Below, in pieces: positions 23,091 through 34,848 of a stretch of DNA of 64,000 nt. Source of the DNA: Panicum virgatum. Its lineage: Eukaryota; Streptophyta; Magnoliopsida; Poales; Poaceae. The position numbers and the translations under genes were made by a program. The stretch's first letter is position 1. Every line of letters begins with the position of its first letter. The notes beneath the pieces are model-generated. The model was given only the letters and a program-made list of their open reading frames with translations. It was not told where the DNA came from and searched no databases. The stretch is from the NCBI RefSeq assembly GCF_016808335.1, contig NC_053139.1:14929819-14993818 (forward strand), in the 5' to 3' direction.

Positions 23091-23649
23091 GACGCCTGAA
23101 GGAAGTAGAGAGCTTATCTCTAGGGCCGCAAGGCTCATGTACCTTAGCCCCGACTACTCTATTCGCCGTGCCTTTGACTTTGAGTGAACAAAGAAAGGTT
23201 GGTATTCATGGTAGCCGATAGAGTTACGACTCCTGAAGAGGGAAAAGAACATGTCTCTAGGGCCGCAAGGCTCATGGTCCTTAGCCCCTACTACTCGATT
23301 CGCCGTGCCTTTGACTTTGAGTGAACACAGAAAGGCTGGTATTCGAGGTAGCCGATGGAGTTATGACTCCTGAAGAGGGTAGAGAACTTGTCTCTCGGGC
23401 CGCAAGGCTCATGGCCCTTAGCCCCGACTACTCAATTCGCCGTGCCTTTGACTTTGAGTAAATAAAGAAAGGTTGGTATTCGAGGTAGCCGATGGAGTTA
23501 TGACTCCTGAAGAGGGTAGAGAACTTGTCTCTAGGGCCGCAAGGCTCATGGCCCTTAGCCCCGACTACTCGATTCGCCGTGCCATTGACTTTGAGTGAAC
23601 AAAGAAAGGTTGGTATTCGAGGTAGCCGATGGAGTTACGACTCCTGAAG
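23091..23649. repeat. 137-bp tandem array in the B2 3' spacer (4 copies plus a partial)
   Basis: The word GACTCCTGAAG (first copy GACGCCTGAAG) occurs at 23091, 23228, 23365, 23502 and 23639: exactly 137 bp each time. Each full unit also carries TAGGGCCGCAAGGCTCATG or a close variant and GATTCGCCGTGCC or a variant. The array ends about 85 bp from the end of pol. Confidence 0.95.
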
Positions 23650-23732
23650 CTGTCTTGGGTGTTTGAATTGAACTTTCGAAGGACCATTTTTCTTCATTGA
23701 AATTTGAAATCCGGGAGGAGGCCTCCAACAGC

Positions 23733-26700
23733 TTATGGGTAGAACTTCCGAAGATGCTCGATGTTCCAAGAGTTGGGGACTTCCAGTCCGTCCGTGTAGA
23801 TCAGTCGATAGGATCATGGTCTTGTGACTTTGGTGACGATGAAAGGTCCTTCCCACCTTGAGTTGAGTTTGTGGAGGCCTGTCTCATCTTGGATTCTGCG
23901 GAGGACCATGTCTCCGACATTGAAAGATCTTGTCTGCATGTTGCGATCGTGATATCTTCGCATGTTTTGGAGATATCAAGTTGATCGTAGCAGTGCATTG
24001 CATCTCATCTGATCGAGTGAGTCCAATTCTATCTGTCGGCTTCCGTCAGCTTCTGCTGAGTCATACATCCCTAGTCGAGGTGACTTCCACATGACGTCTG
24101 CCGGCAGTATTGCTTCGGAGCCATATACCAGGAAGAAAGGTGTTTGTCCTGTGGCTTTGCTAGGTTGGGTGCGTAGTCCCCAGATTACCATTCGTAATTC
24201 TGCTAGCCATTTATCTCCCTTCTTGCTTGTAGAATCGAAGATTTTTTTCTTTAATCCATCAATTATTAGTCCGTTGATTCGTTCCACTTGGCCGTTGGCT
24301 CTTGGGTATGCAACAGATACGTACTTGACCTCAATGCTGGAGTTCTCGCAGTAATCCTAGAATTCCTGTGAAGTGAAGTTTGATCCAAGGTCGGTTATGA
24401 TTGTGTTTGGGAAACCAAATCTGTGGAGTATTTCACTGATGAATTCGACTGCACGATCCGATGAGATCTTCTTGATTGGCTTGACTTCAATCCATTTGGT
24501 GAACTTGTCGACTGCCACTAGAATGTGTGGGAAGTCTCCTGGCATTGTTGGGAGTGGTCCTATCATGTCAAGGCTCCAGCAAGCGAACGGCCACGATGGA
24601 GGTATGGCTATCAGGTTGTGAGCAGGCAAGTGACTCCGTTTGGCGAAGTACTGGCATCCTGGGCATCATTTGACGAGTAGTTCTGCGTCTGCTAATGCTG
24701 TGGGCCAGTAGAATCCTGATCTAAAGACTTTGCCGACCAGCGTGCGTGAAGCCGCGTGGTTTCCACATGTGCCTTCATGAGCTTCATGTAGGATTTATTT
24801 GCCTTCTTGTGCTGTTACGCATTTCATGAGGATTCCGGATCCTGCGCCTCTTTTGTAGAGTTTGTCATCAATATGGACGTAGTTCTTGCTACGGTGCATG
24901 ATGCATACTGCTTCTGCGTCGTCTTTTTCGATTCCCGGTGAGAGTAGTTTGTCCTTGATGTAGTCAATAAACATAGAGCGCCAGTCGGCTTCAATCATCA
25001 TCACCTCTCGACTGGTTTCTTGAGGAACTGAGTCGATTTTCATTGGGGTGGAAGTATTGATTGAGGGGTGATGAAGTTCGTGGACGAAAATCCCTAGAGG
25101 AACCTCCGCTCGGTCGGATCCGAGTTTTAAAAGGACATCTGCTGCCACATTGTTGTCGCAGACGACATGATAGATCTCCAGTCCTGAAAACTTGTTTTCA
25201 AGTTTTCTAATTTCTGCCACGTAGGCGTCCATTGTTTCTTTATTGATATTCCATTCCTTGTTTACTTGTTGGACTACAAGGAGGGAGTCCCCGTAGACTA
25301 GTAGCCGCTTGATGCCGAGTGAGATGGCCAGCCGTAGGCCATGTAAGAGGGCTTCGTATTATGCTTCGTTGTTGGAGACTTCGAAGAGAATTTGGAAAAC
25401 ATACTTGAGTTGCTCGCCTTTTAGCGAGATGAAGAGTACGCCTGCTCCTCCTCCACCCAATTTCAGTGAACCGTCAAAGTACATGGTCCAGTGATCTAAT
25501 ATGGACGGTGGGGTAGGTACTTGGTTTTCTCTCCATTCAGCCAGGAAGTCGACTAGAGCCTGGGACTTGATTGTTGTACTTGTCATGAATTTCAGCTCGA
25601 GTGCTCCTAGTTCGACTGCCCATTTTGAGATGCGACCAGTCGCATCTCGGTTGTGTAATATATCTCCCAGTGGGAAGTCTATGACGATTGATATCTTGTA
25701 CTCGTCGAAGTAATGTCGCAACTTCCTTTAAGTAATCAAGATTGCGTAGAGGAGTTTCTGAATTGGTGGGTATCGCACTTTTGATTCGGAGAGTACTTCG
25801 CTGATGAAGTAGACTGGTCTTTGGACGCCGTAGGCATCACCTTCTTCTTTGCGTTCTACCACAATTGCCGTGCTGACGACGTGTGTGGTGGCTGCAATAT
25901 AAAGGAACAATTCCTCTCCTGGCAATGGAGCCGTGAGGATGGGTGGAGACTGGAGGTGCTGCTTGAGATCTTCGAGAGCATCGGCTGCTTCTTGAGACCA
26001 TCTGAATTTGTTTTATTTCTTGAGTAGCTTAAAGAAAGGAAGGCCTCTTTCTTCGAGTCTTCATAAGAATCTGTTTAGGGCAGCCATGCATCCTGTGAGC
26101 TTCTGAACGTCTTTGATGGACGTCGGAGCTTCCATGTTCAAGCTGGCGTTAATTTTCTCCGGGTTTGCTTCGATCCCTCTGTGGCTGACAATGAAGCCGA
26201 GTAGTTTTCCGGATGGTACGCCGAAGACGCATTTGGTCGAGTTCAATTTCCACCTGAAGCTTCGCAAACTGTTGAAGGTTTCTTCTAGGTCGGGGATAAA
26301 GGAGTCGAATTCCTTTGTTTGTACGACCACATTGTCGACGTAGGCTTCCACATTGCGATGGAGCTGGTTGGTGAAGCATAACTGTATGGCGCGCTGATAA
26401 GTCACTCCAGCATTCTTCAATCCAAAAGACATGGTCTTGTAAGCATATGCACCAAACGGAGTGATGAACGCCATTTTGATCTGGTCCTCTTCCTTGAGGG
26501 CTATTTGATGATAGCCCGAGTAGCAGTCCAGGAAGGATAGTAGTACACATCCGGCCGTCGAGTCAATGACTTGGTCGATGCGAGGGAGTCCGAAGGGGTC
26601 CTTTGGGCAGTGCTTGTTGAGGTCTGTGTACTCGACGCACATCCTCCACTCGTTGTTGTTCTTTTTGAGAACGAGTACTGGATTTGCCAGCCACTCAGGG

Positions 26701-26792
26701 TGATAAACTTCTCTGATGAATCCCGCTGCGAGTAGCTTGGCAAGTTCTTTCTTGATGGCCTCTCTTTTCTCTGCCGAGAATCTTCGTAGCCA
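23733..26792 (-). pseudogene. B2 pol: RT, RNase H and integrase, broken
   Basis: RT shows HPEWLANP, WRMCVEYTDLNKHCPKDPFG and FGLKNAGVTYQRA, but the catalytic box near 26330-26345 is YVDN rather than YVDD. This one-base change (GAT to AAT on the coding strand) removes a metal-binding Asp. RNase H (WTMYFDGSLK) has a stop at about 25359. Integrase shows SLDMIGPLP, TDLGSNF and NGQVERING with a stop at about 24357. Pol ends with SWNIEHLRKFY and TAA at 23733-23735. Other breaks: stops near 26061, 25728 and 24795, and one near the end in VTKVTRP. The intact YVDDVV in B1 confirms the expected residue. Confidence 0.88.
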
Positions 26793-29700
26793 CTATTTCT
26801 TTGGAGTGGCAGTAGGGTTGACATTCAGGGAGTGCTCGATCAACTCCTTTGGGACACTGGGCATATCTGCTGGTTTCCATGCAAATATGTCACGGTTGGC
26901 CCTAAGGAAGTTGACGAGCGCGCTTTCCTTTTTGTCAATAAGCCCTGTTCCGACCAAGGCTGTCTTTGACGGGTCGTCTTCTTGTAGCTGAATTGCCTTG
27001 ACTCCAATGTTGTTGGGTGGCTTTGGAGTAGAGCGGTTTATCTTCTTTGTAGGGATCTCTGATCCCGATGCAGAGTACTGTTGAGCCATTGCTAGTACTT
27101 CTCCTGCGGTGTCTGGAAGTCGATTGGTGGAAGCATAGGTTATAGCTTCCTTTTCGCATTCAAAGGACCTTTGAAGATCTCTGCGGAAGGTGAGGACTCC
27201 TGTTTTTCTTGGCATCTTCAGCAGGAGGTAGACGTAATGGGGGACTGCCATGAATTTGGCCAAGGCTGGCCGTCTGAGAATGGCATGATATGAGGACTCG
27301 AAGTCTGCTACTTCGAACTTGATGAGTTCCGTTCGGTAGTTATCTGGTGTACCAAAGGTAACTGGAAGCACCACAGTTCCGACTGGGAAAGAAGCGTTCC
27401 CCGGGACTATGCCGTCGAAAGGTGCATTGCTTGGTTTCAGTTTGTCGGATATATCGAGTCCCATCTTGGTGATTGTACTCATGAAGATGAGATTTAGGCC
27501 ACTGCCTCCGTCGATTAGTACCCAAGTGAGAATGGAGCCGGCTACCACTGTATCAGGACGAGTGGAAATTTTCCAGGTTCTGAGAAGCCGGTCCATTGAT
27601 CTTCCCTTGAGAAGGTTATGGGTGTTTCACTATGCTTTAGTGGTTTTTGGACGGCTGGTTCCATCTTCAATATTTCACGCCAGACCAGTTTCTGGTTTCT
27701 CTTATTGAAAGAAGAATCTCCTTCGTAGATCATGTTGACCCTGTTGGCGGGTTGTTGGAATCCCATGGTTCCGTCTTTGTCGCCATCTTCGTCGTCTTGT
27801 TTATCTTTCTTCTTTTTGTCTTCTTCCAATTAATGATGTTGGAGAGACTTGAGAAGGTTAATGCACTCGAGGATCGTGCGCTTTACTTTAGGATGTAGGG
27901 GGCAAGGTCTTTCGAGTAACTTTTGGAAATCATCTTGCTGGTTTCCCTTCTTGGCTTTTTGTCCCCATTCCATTGTGGCCACAGTATCTTCTGGCTTTCC
28001 CTTCTTGTCGAAATTGCATTGGCCTTTATCTGATCGCGAGTCCCTGTTGTGTTTCTGATTGTTATCCTTGCGGCGGGGAAAGCGATCGCGTTCTTGTTCT
28101 TCTTGGTCGGCCCATGCGAGCATCATGTCCCGCAATGCTACGACCGAGCGGGGTCTGTTTCTCCCAAAGTCTCGGTATAGCTGTTGCGCAGCGAGGTCAT
28201 TGTGGAAGCAGTCGATCACATCGTCGTCTGCTATGTTGGCAATGGTGGATCGGGTATCACAAAATCTCTCTATGTATGATCTCAGGGCTTCACCTCGCTC
28301 TTGTTTGCACAGTCGTAGGTCTTGGCGAGTGGCTGGGCGATGAATCGAGCCTTGAAAGTTGTCGATGAAGATCTTTTTCAAGTCCTCCCACGAGTGGATC
28401 GAGTCGTGTCTTAAGCTTTCGAGCCATGTCAAGGGGCGGATTCCAGAGCCATAGGGAAATATATGACTTTAGTAGAATTTGTGCCTCCTGCTACTTCGAT
28501 AGCAGTCGAGTAGAACCGTAGCCATTGTCTGGGATCGTGCTTGCCGTCATACTTCTTTAGATTCTGCATGTTTACCGAGTTGAAACCAGTCAGGTACTCA
28601 GCGTAATTTATGTTCTGGCTGAAGGCTGGGAATCGATCAGTTTCATCCGCAGGTCGTCCATGACGTTTGGCGTTGATGATGTCCCGTGCGTCATTAGGAT
28701 ATCAGTCATGGCTTCTCGAAGGACCAGCATGACAGCTCTCATCCTGGTACCTAGGCCGGGGTTGGCCACGCGGGTGGTTGCCTTGGTTTACTTCCTGATG
28801 TCCCTTCTGTTTAGCAGGGGTTCGGCTGTTGTGGGAAATCAATGGAGCCGGGTTCTGTCTCCCAATCTGACGTAAGGCATCTCTGGTCAAGTGCTGAATT
28901 TCACAAATTTGAGGAGTGTCTGGCAAGGCTTGCATCAATATAGCTGCTTTAGCCAGATTGATCAGAGGACTATTGAAAGCATTGTCGGCTGCTTCGTCCA
29001 GGTCTTGCTGCAGGTTTCACGGTCCGTGCGGAGCCGGAGCGCGCTGAGCTCGAGTAGTTGCGTTCTTTCTACGAGTGGCACGGCGGCGGTTGCGTTGTCA
29101 CCGGCTTTCCTTGTCTTGTTGGGACTCGTCTTGCGGAGCATTGACTGACAGCTCGTCATCTGAAATTTGATCTTAACTCTCGTTGGCATACCGATCAGCC
29201 TGAGAACCAAGTGCCCTTTCACCTCCATGAAGTGAAACATACACTTGTCTGTCCGGGGTCGAGTGAGTCATGCTGTAATCGACCAGAGCAGTGTCGCCAA
29301 CTTCCTCTCCTCTGACTGGGGAAAGAGGTTTGCCTGGCTGATAAGGCAAATCCTGTAGGCAAGCTACCATCCGAGCATTGTTGATGTCATTAGCGGATTC
29401 AGCGTTCTTCCAGAAGACGATTCGGTTTTGAGGTGTAGCCAGGATGGTCAGATTCTGGCAACCGAGCAGATCCGAGTCGAGATCGAAGTCATCGTCGGAG
29501 TCCAGGTAGGAGTCGAATAGGGGGGAGTCCGAATCCTAGTCTGGTCCCGTCGGCGAAAAAGTGCTGAATACAACATGGCTGAATTCTTCAGTCTGAAAGG
29601 AAAACGAGTTGGTGTCGGGTCCGATAAGGACAAGTTCTCAATTTCCTTAGCGATTCTGGGGAGAAAGATTTCGGCGGAAGTGATTTCACTGAGTTGTTCT

Positions 29701-29840
29701 AGCTGGGGTGTCTCCGTGCTCGCAAGGTCGATCAGATGGCTCGAAAAACCTCCTGATCCGTTGGCGATGCAGACCCATGAGTCGAATACGAAGGTGGTTC
29801 CGGCGTCGATCACAGGGAAGCTGAATTCGAAGGATGCCAT
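26793..29840 (-). pseudogene. B2 gag and aspartic protease, broken
   Basis: The start is MASFEFSFPVIDAGTTF at 29840. Downstream pieces include the gag core (LTWLESLRHDSIHSW, LRSYIERFCDTRSTI), a Lys/Asp-rich basic tract, and CPLHPKVKRTILEC, a CPxHP...C motif like that in element A. The protease has VLIDGGSGLNLIF and AILRRPALAKFMA. Stops or shifts fall near 29448, 29173, 28962, 27830 and 27542-27596, and a TAG at 26793-26795 separates protease from RT. The protein is homologous to B1 gag along its whole length, which is how the gag of both copies was traced. Confidence 0.85.
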
Positions 29841-29870
29841 CGAATTCTTCTGTTGATCTTTGGCGAGAGG

Positions 29871-29887
29871 CCCCACGGTGGGCGCCA
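29871..29887 (-). other. Primer-binding site of B2
   Basis: The minus strand reads TGGCGCCCACCGTGGGG two bases inside the 5' LTR, the common form of the primer site in this group; it differs from the site in B1. Confidence 0.78.
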
Positions 29888-29889
29888 GC

Positions 29890-30307
29890 TGTCGGTGTTT
29901 TACCGTCGGGTTCTCCGAGGGGTATCCCGAGGAGAGTGGTTATGAGTAGGGACTCGCCAAGATCAGAATGCGATGGTGCAAGGAACACAAGGATTTAGAC
30001 AGGTTCAAGCCGCCGGAGCGTAATACCCTATGTCCTGTGTGGTGGTTTGTATTCCCTCAGGTATTGTTCGATGTTTTGGAGGGGTCCCTGCTCGCCCTTA
30101 TATAGTTTGGGGGAACAGGGTTACATGGAAAGTCCTAGCCAAGTACGTTTAGAATCCTACTCCCAGTGGGTCGGGTAGTTTCCTTGTACTTAGGCTAGTT
30201 CTACTGTTGTACGAGTAGTTACAGTAGAGGTAGGGCGTACCCATGCAGTACTCCCTACTCTAGAATATTCCACGCCCGTGAGCAGTCCTGCTGCCCCGGA
30301 TCTGACA
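29890..30307 (-). repeat. 5' LTR of B2 (418 bp)
   Basis: On the minus strand it begins TGTCAGATCCGGGG at 30307 and ends AAACACCGACA at 29890. A TATATAAGGG promoter lies at 30104-30095. It is the partner of 17671-19583. Confidence 0.92.
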
Positions 30308-30312
30308 CCTTC

Positions 30313-31480
30313 TGGCTCTCATAACAGCCACACTCCAGTGAGACCACAAGGAAATCAGGAGGCTAACCAGCCACCACGTCCACCCCACCACCAACGTCCA
30401 CCACACCACCAAAGACACCAAGATGAGAGCTATCACCGGGGCCCATCAAGAAGCCGTGATCGCGGTCACGGTAATTTCTGTGACGCACGAGAAATCATCA
30501 ACACTCGACGATATGGGCACCCGGTGGATGAAACCGACTGCTTGCCCGCGTTCAGCCAGAACATCAACTACGCCGAGTACCCGATCAGCTTCAACCCCGT
30601 CAACATGCAAAACTTGAAGAAATATGACGGTAAGCAAGATCCTCGTCAATGGCTTAGAATTTACTCGACTGCAATTGAAGTCGCAGGTGGAACAAATTCT
30701 ACGAAAGTGATCTACTTCCCGATGGCCCTGGAATCCACTCCCCTCACATGGCTTGAGAGTTTGAAACGTGACTCGATCCACTCATGGGAAGATCTGAAGT
30801 ACCTCTTCGTCGACAACTTCCAGAGATCCATCCATCGACCTGCTACCTGCCACGACTTGCGCCTCTACAAACAAGAACGCGGAGAGACCTTGAGGTCATA
30901 CATCAAGTGGTTCTTTGATACACGACCTACTATCGCCAACATCACCGATGACGACATCATCGACTGCTTCCACAATGGCCTCGCCACCCAGCAACTCTAT
31001 CGCGACTTCGGAAGAAACCGACCTCGCTCGGTCATGCCTCTCCGCGATATGATGCTGGAATGGGCCGACCAAGAAGAACAAGAGCGTGATCAATTCCCTC
31101 GACGTGATGATAATAATAAAAAATGCAATGGTGATCCACACTCTGACAAGAATCAGCACAATTTCGACAAGAAACGAAAGCCAGAAGACACCGTTGCAAC
31201 AATGGACCGTGGCCAGCGTGGCGAGAAAGGAAGCCAACAAGACGACTTTCAAAAGCTCCTTGCCAGGCCTTGCCCCTTGCATCCTAAAGCAAGACATATG
31301 ATCCTCGAGTGCATAAACTTAAGGAAATCTCTCCAAGAACATCCACTCGAAGATAAGAAGAAAAAGGGCAAGCAAGATGAAGAAGACAATGACAAGGATG
31401 GACAAATGGGTTTTCAGCAACCCGCCAACACGGTCAACGTCATATATGGAGGAGACTCTACCTTTAACAAACGGGCATAG
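30313..31480 (+). pseudogene. B1 gag, C-terminal part
   Basis: This resumes the B1 gag frame after B2. It starts in a Pro/His-rich linker (PPHHQRPPHHQR), then the retrotransposon gag core: FSQNINYAEYPISFNPVNMQ, LTWLESLKRDSIHSWEDLK, LRSYIKWFFDTRPTIANI. A basic region follows, then CPLHPKARHMILEC, a nucleocapsid-like CPxHP...H...C motif. It runs open for about 390 codons to a TAG at 31478-31480, with a second stop shortly after, before the protease. This is the best-preserved gag in the window. Confidence 0.9.
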
Positions 31481-32995
31481 AAATTGGCCTAGCGCAAAAT
31501 CCTGAATCTGGAACCCGCCATCTTGAAACCCCTGAGACACGGCGAGGTCCCGATCACCTTCACGAGGGAGGATCAATGGACCATCTTCTCCGAGCTTGGA
31601 AAATTTCCGCTCATCCTAGACCTAGTGGAGGCAGGGTCCAGACTTACTCGAGTACTTATCGATGGAAGCAGCGGATTAAACCTCTTGTTCGCAAGTACCA
31701 TTGCAAAGATGGGGCTCGATACTTTTGATAAATTAACTCCAAGCAAAGCCCCGTTCTATGGTATAGTCCCAGGAAATGCCTCTACTCCAATTGGCACCGT
31801 CGTACTTCCTGTCACTTTTGGCACTCCGGACAACTACAGAACAGAGCTTATTAAATTTGAAGTGGCTAGCTTGGAATCCTCGTATCATGCCATTCTGGGA
31901 CGACCAGCTCTCGCCAAATTCATGGCTATTCCCCATTATGTCTACTTGCTGCTCAAGATGCCAGAAAGAACAGGAGTTCTCACATTCAGTGGCGACCTCC
32001 AGAAATCATTCGAGTGTGAGAAGGAAGCCATCACCGATGCTTCTACCAATCGCCTACCAAACACTTCAAGAGAAGTACTCGCGGTGGCACAACAACTCTC
32101 TGCATCAGGAATGGAAATACCTATGAAGAAGGCAAATCACTCCGCCTCCAAACAACCCGCCAATGTGGGCGTAAAGGCAATCTATCTCCAAGAAGGCGAT
32201 TCATCCAAGACTGCCCTAATTGGCACAGGGCTAACCGAGACGTCTTCGCTTGGAAACCAGCAAATATGCAGGTGTGCCCAAGGATCTGATCGAGCACTCC
32301 TTAAAAGTCAAAGCCAATTCCATCCCCATGAGACAACGCCTACGGAGGTTTTTAGCCGAATAAAGGGAAGCCATTAAAAAAGAACTTGCCAAACTACTCG
32401 CGGCCGGGTTCATCAAAGAAGTTTACCATCCTGAATGGTTGGCTAACCCTGTTTTCGTCCTCAAGAAAAACAATAACGAGTGGAGGATGTGTGTTGACTA
32501 TACAGACCTTAACAAGCACTGTCCAAAGGATCCTTTCGGGCTTCCACGCATCGGCCAAGTTGTCGACTCAACGGCTGGTTGTGTCCTACTTTCTTTCCTC
32601 GACTGCTATTCGGGTTATCATCAAATAGCCCTCAAAGAAGAAGATCAGATCAAGACAGCGTTCATCACTCCGTTTGGGGCATATACATACAAAACCATGT
32701 CCTTTGGGTTGAAGAATGCTGGGGCAACATATCAACGAGCTATACAGCTCTGCTTTGCCAATCAACTACACCGTAATGTCAAAGCTTATGTTGATGACGT
32801 AGTCGTCAAAACAAAGGATTATGACTCGTTTATCGCTGATCTTGAAGAAACTTTCAACAGTCTACGCAGTTTCAGATGGAAATTGAATCCTACCAAATGT
32901 GTTTTCGGTGTACCATCCGGAAAGTTACTCGGTTTCATCGTCAGCCATAGAGGAATAGAAGCAAATCTAGAGAAGATAAATGCCACAATGGACAA
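31481..32995 (+). pseudogene. B1 protease and partial reverse transcriptase
   Basis: Protease: RVLIDGSSGLNLLF and AILGRPALAKFMA, in frame with gag but behind two stops (31478 and 31493). Compared with B2, about a dozen codons are missing near 32235 and the frame shifts. RT then reads from about 32390: AAGFIKEVYHPEWLANP, WRMCVDYTDLNKHCPKDPFG, and an intact AYVDDVVVKT box near 32785. It breaks off after HRGIEAN at about 32970-32995, where unrelated sequence starts. The thumb, RNase H and integrase are gone. Confidence 0.87.
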
Positions 32996-33085
32996 AATCC
33001 TGCTGACTGTCTTTGAGTTAAAGACGGATGGTCTGGTAGAATTTGAAGAAATTGAGCAAACATGGTAGAACTATACATGTATACA

Positions 33086-34809
33086 TGTTGACACCGGATT
33101 TTGTCAATAAATCCGATGCAATCTCATGTATGGAGATCATCGGCTATTAGCGTGCATCGGCAAGGATCACACACGATGAGCAGGTATGCTGATGATTCGC
33201 AAATGCGCCTTGTCCAGAAAAGGTTGAGATTCAGTGCTCGTGCCGGAGGCCAGAGAGTTTATTTAAATATAGCTTCATCGGATGAAACGAGCAAGAGAAA
33301 AAGAAGCTTGTGGGCAGGGCAATTAAAGAAGATTCGCACCACGCACGTACATGGAGTCCCATGTGAAGAGCTTCGTTAGTCGGATACAATTAGCACCTGG
33401 CTGGATTGTTAATTATGGAAGCATGATAAATACGGGAAAGGCAAGGCCAGCACGTGCATGCCAGGGTAATTGGAACAAAATAAGATTGAGTTGCCGCACG
33501 GGAAGAAGAAATCTAGGAGAATCACGTATGCAGATCAGTTTGTTCGCCGGCGGATCGGAAAGGAAGCTTCATTAGTAAAGACTCTACGAAAAGGAATTTA
33601 GAGTCCATGTATCTTAGTATTTCTTTTTAGATTAGATTTTGCTTGTCAGTCAAATTAGCCTAGGCTATAAATATGTGTCCTCGTCCATTGTAAAAGTTTG
33701 TCACACGATCAATACAAAACAATTTACTTTCTCAAGTACCTTTACCTTTCTGCCCTAGGAGTAGTAGTAATGTAGATTTCTGATGAGTTCTTCAGCAAGC
33801 TGGGCTGCATCGCTTCGATCTCCAGTTCGCCGCGGTCTTCGTCTACTAGGAGTTCTAGGCTTTAACCACCGGGCGCATCGCTGTGGTTTCGTCTGATTCA
33901 CCTACAAGTTACCGGGTATCCCAGATCTCAACTTCCGAGCGTATCACTGTCGTTGAATCTGGTTCTTATCCACGAGTACCTTGGATCTCCGGCCGACGGC
34001 ACATTCGCTTCTATCTGGATCTACGGTATTCACCAGTTATCGATTTTGCCCTATCTTGTGAGCGTTATCTCTTGCTACATGTGGTAGAATCATAATTATT
34101 CTAGCCTTGAGTAAGATTGCATCGGCTGATTTATTGTTAATCTATCGTCTTGTTGTTCAGATTGATTTAATTAGCTTTATCTTGATAAAATAGACGATAG
34201 ATTATTCAATACCCTGTTGCATCTTAATCTTGGCTGTTTCTCAAGTGTTGTCGGGAACGAGTTCTATTGTGGATAGATCTATTGGCCGATGAGGTTAGAT
34301 TAATCTTTTGCTAGTAGTATTTCTAGACTGCAACTTCCGGGTGCATCGCTGTCGTTTCATCTAGAAATACTGTTAGTAATGTTAGTCGAAGCATTATTGG
34401 CTTATGGTCCTGTTCATGGTGGATTAAAAGCCCAATGGCACTCTATTTTCTATCGGCTTCTTAGCCGATAGCTCCTGAGCTTTATTATCATTAATTGCAT
34501 AAATGTATTTCGGAGAATCAATGAGTTGCTTATACTCATCGAGATCTTGGAAATCGGCCTCATGGCGAACTGTGCTACTATTCATCTATCATGGCCCATT
34601 ATTCATTTAGCATGCTTTATTCCACTATGCTGTTATCGCTACTAGTGTCAGGATGAAATCGGCCTGATTGGCTGATCCCCTTTGATCTTAGAAGAATTAT
34701 CTTCACCTTGTCAGTTGAATGGTCAAACTGACTGGCACGCTTGGTTGACTTTCCGTGACTCGGCGAACACTTGCCCTCGGATTCCAGTGTGTTGATTTTT
34801 GCGTCAACA
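33086..34809 (+). repeat. 5' LTR of D (1724 bp)
   Basis: TG...CA ends, a TATA box CTATAAATAT at 33665-33674 followed by a short leader, and a perfect 9-bp hairpin (CTATCGGCT, loop TCTT, AGCCGATAG) at 34450-34471. It holds three copies of a ~30-bp CTTCCGGGCGCATCGCTGTCG-type motif (about 33864, 33929 and 34331). Confidence 0.92.
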
Positions 34810-34816
34810 CATCTTT

Positions 34817-34834
34817 TGGCACGCCCGGTGGGAC
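34817..34834 (+). other. Primer-binding site of D
   Basis: TGGCACGCCCGGTGGGAC, seven bases after the LTR, in the usual style for Gypsy elements. Confidence 0.7.
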
Positions 34835-34848
34835 CCGATATTATCATC

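Larger units (their letters stand above)
17671..30307 (-). mobile_element. Element B2: full-length Tat-lineage Gypsy, minus strand, nested in B1
   Basis: Both LTRs are present: 5' at 30307-29890 and 3' at 19583-17671, both 418 bp once solo LTR C and its duplication are subtracted. A perfect CCTTC duplication flanks it (17666-17670 and 30308-30312). Minus-strand order: primer-binding site, gag, protease, RT, RNase H, integrase, tandem-repeat spacer, then an antisense plus-strand gene, then the 3' LTR. The LTRs differ at about 25 of 418 positions by eye. With the commonly used grass rate of 1.3e-8 per site per year this suggests roughly 2 million years, a rough inference. Many stops plus a catalytic RT change make it inactive. 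Confidence 0.93.
16157..32995 (+). mobile_element. Element B1: Tat-lineage Gypsy, plus strand, split by B2, 3' end lost
   Basis: It consists of a 5' LTR (16157-16548), primer-binding site, gag (16598-17670 and 30313-31480), then protease and RT, ending abruptly at about 32995 inside the RT just after GIEAN. RNase H, integrase, spacer and 3' LTR are missing. The internal 17671-30312 segment is B2 plus one copy of its target duplication. Removing it (12642 bases, a multiple of three) rejoins gag in frame. Gag and protease are closely similar to those of B2, so both are the same family. Confidence 0.88.

Noticed and set aside
22718..23649. Possible CRISPR-like array
   Set aside because: Units are contiguous tandem repeats without unique spacers, in a plant retrotransposon.
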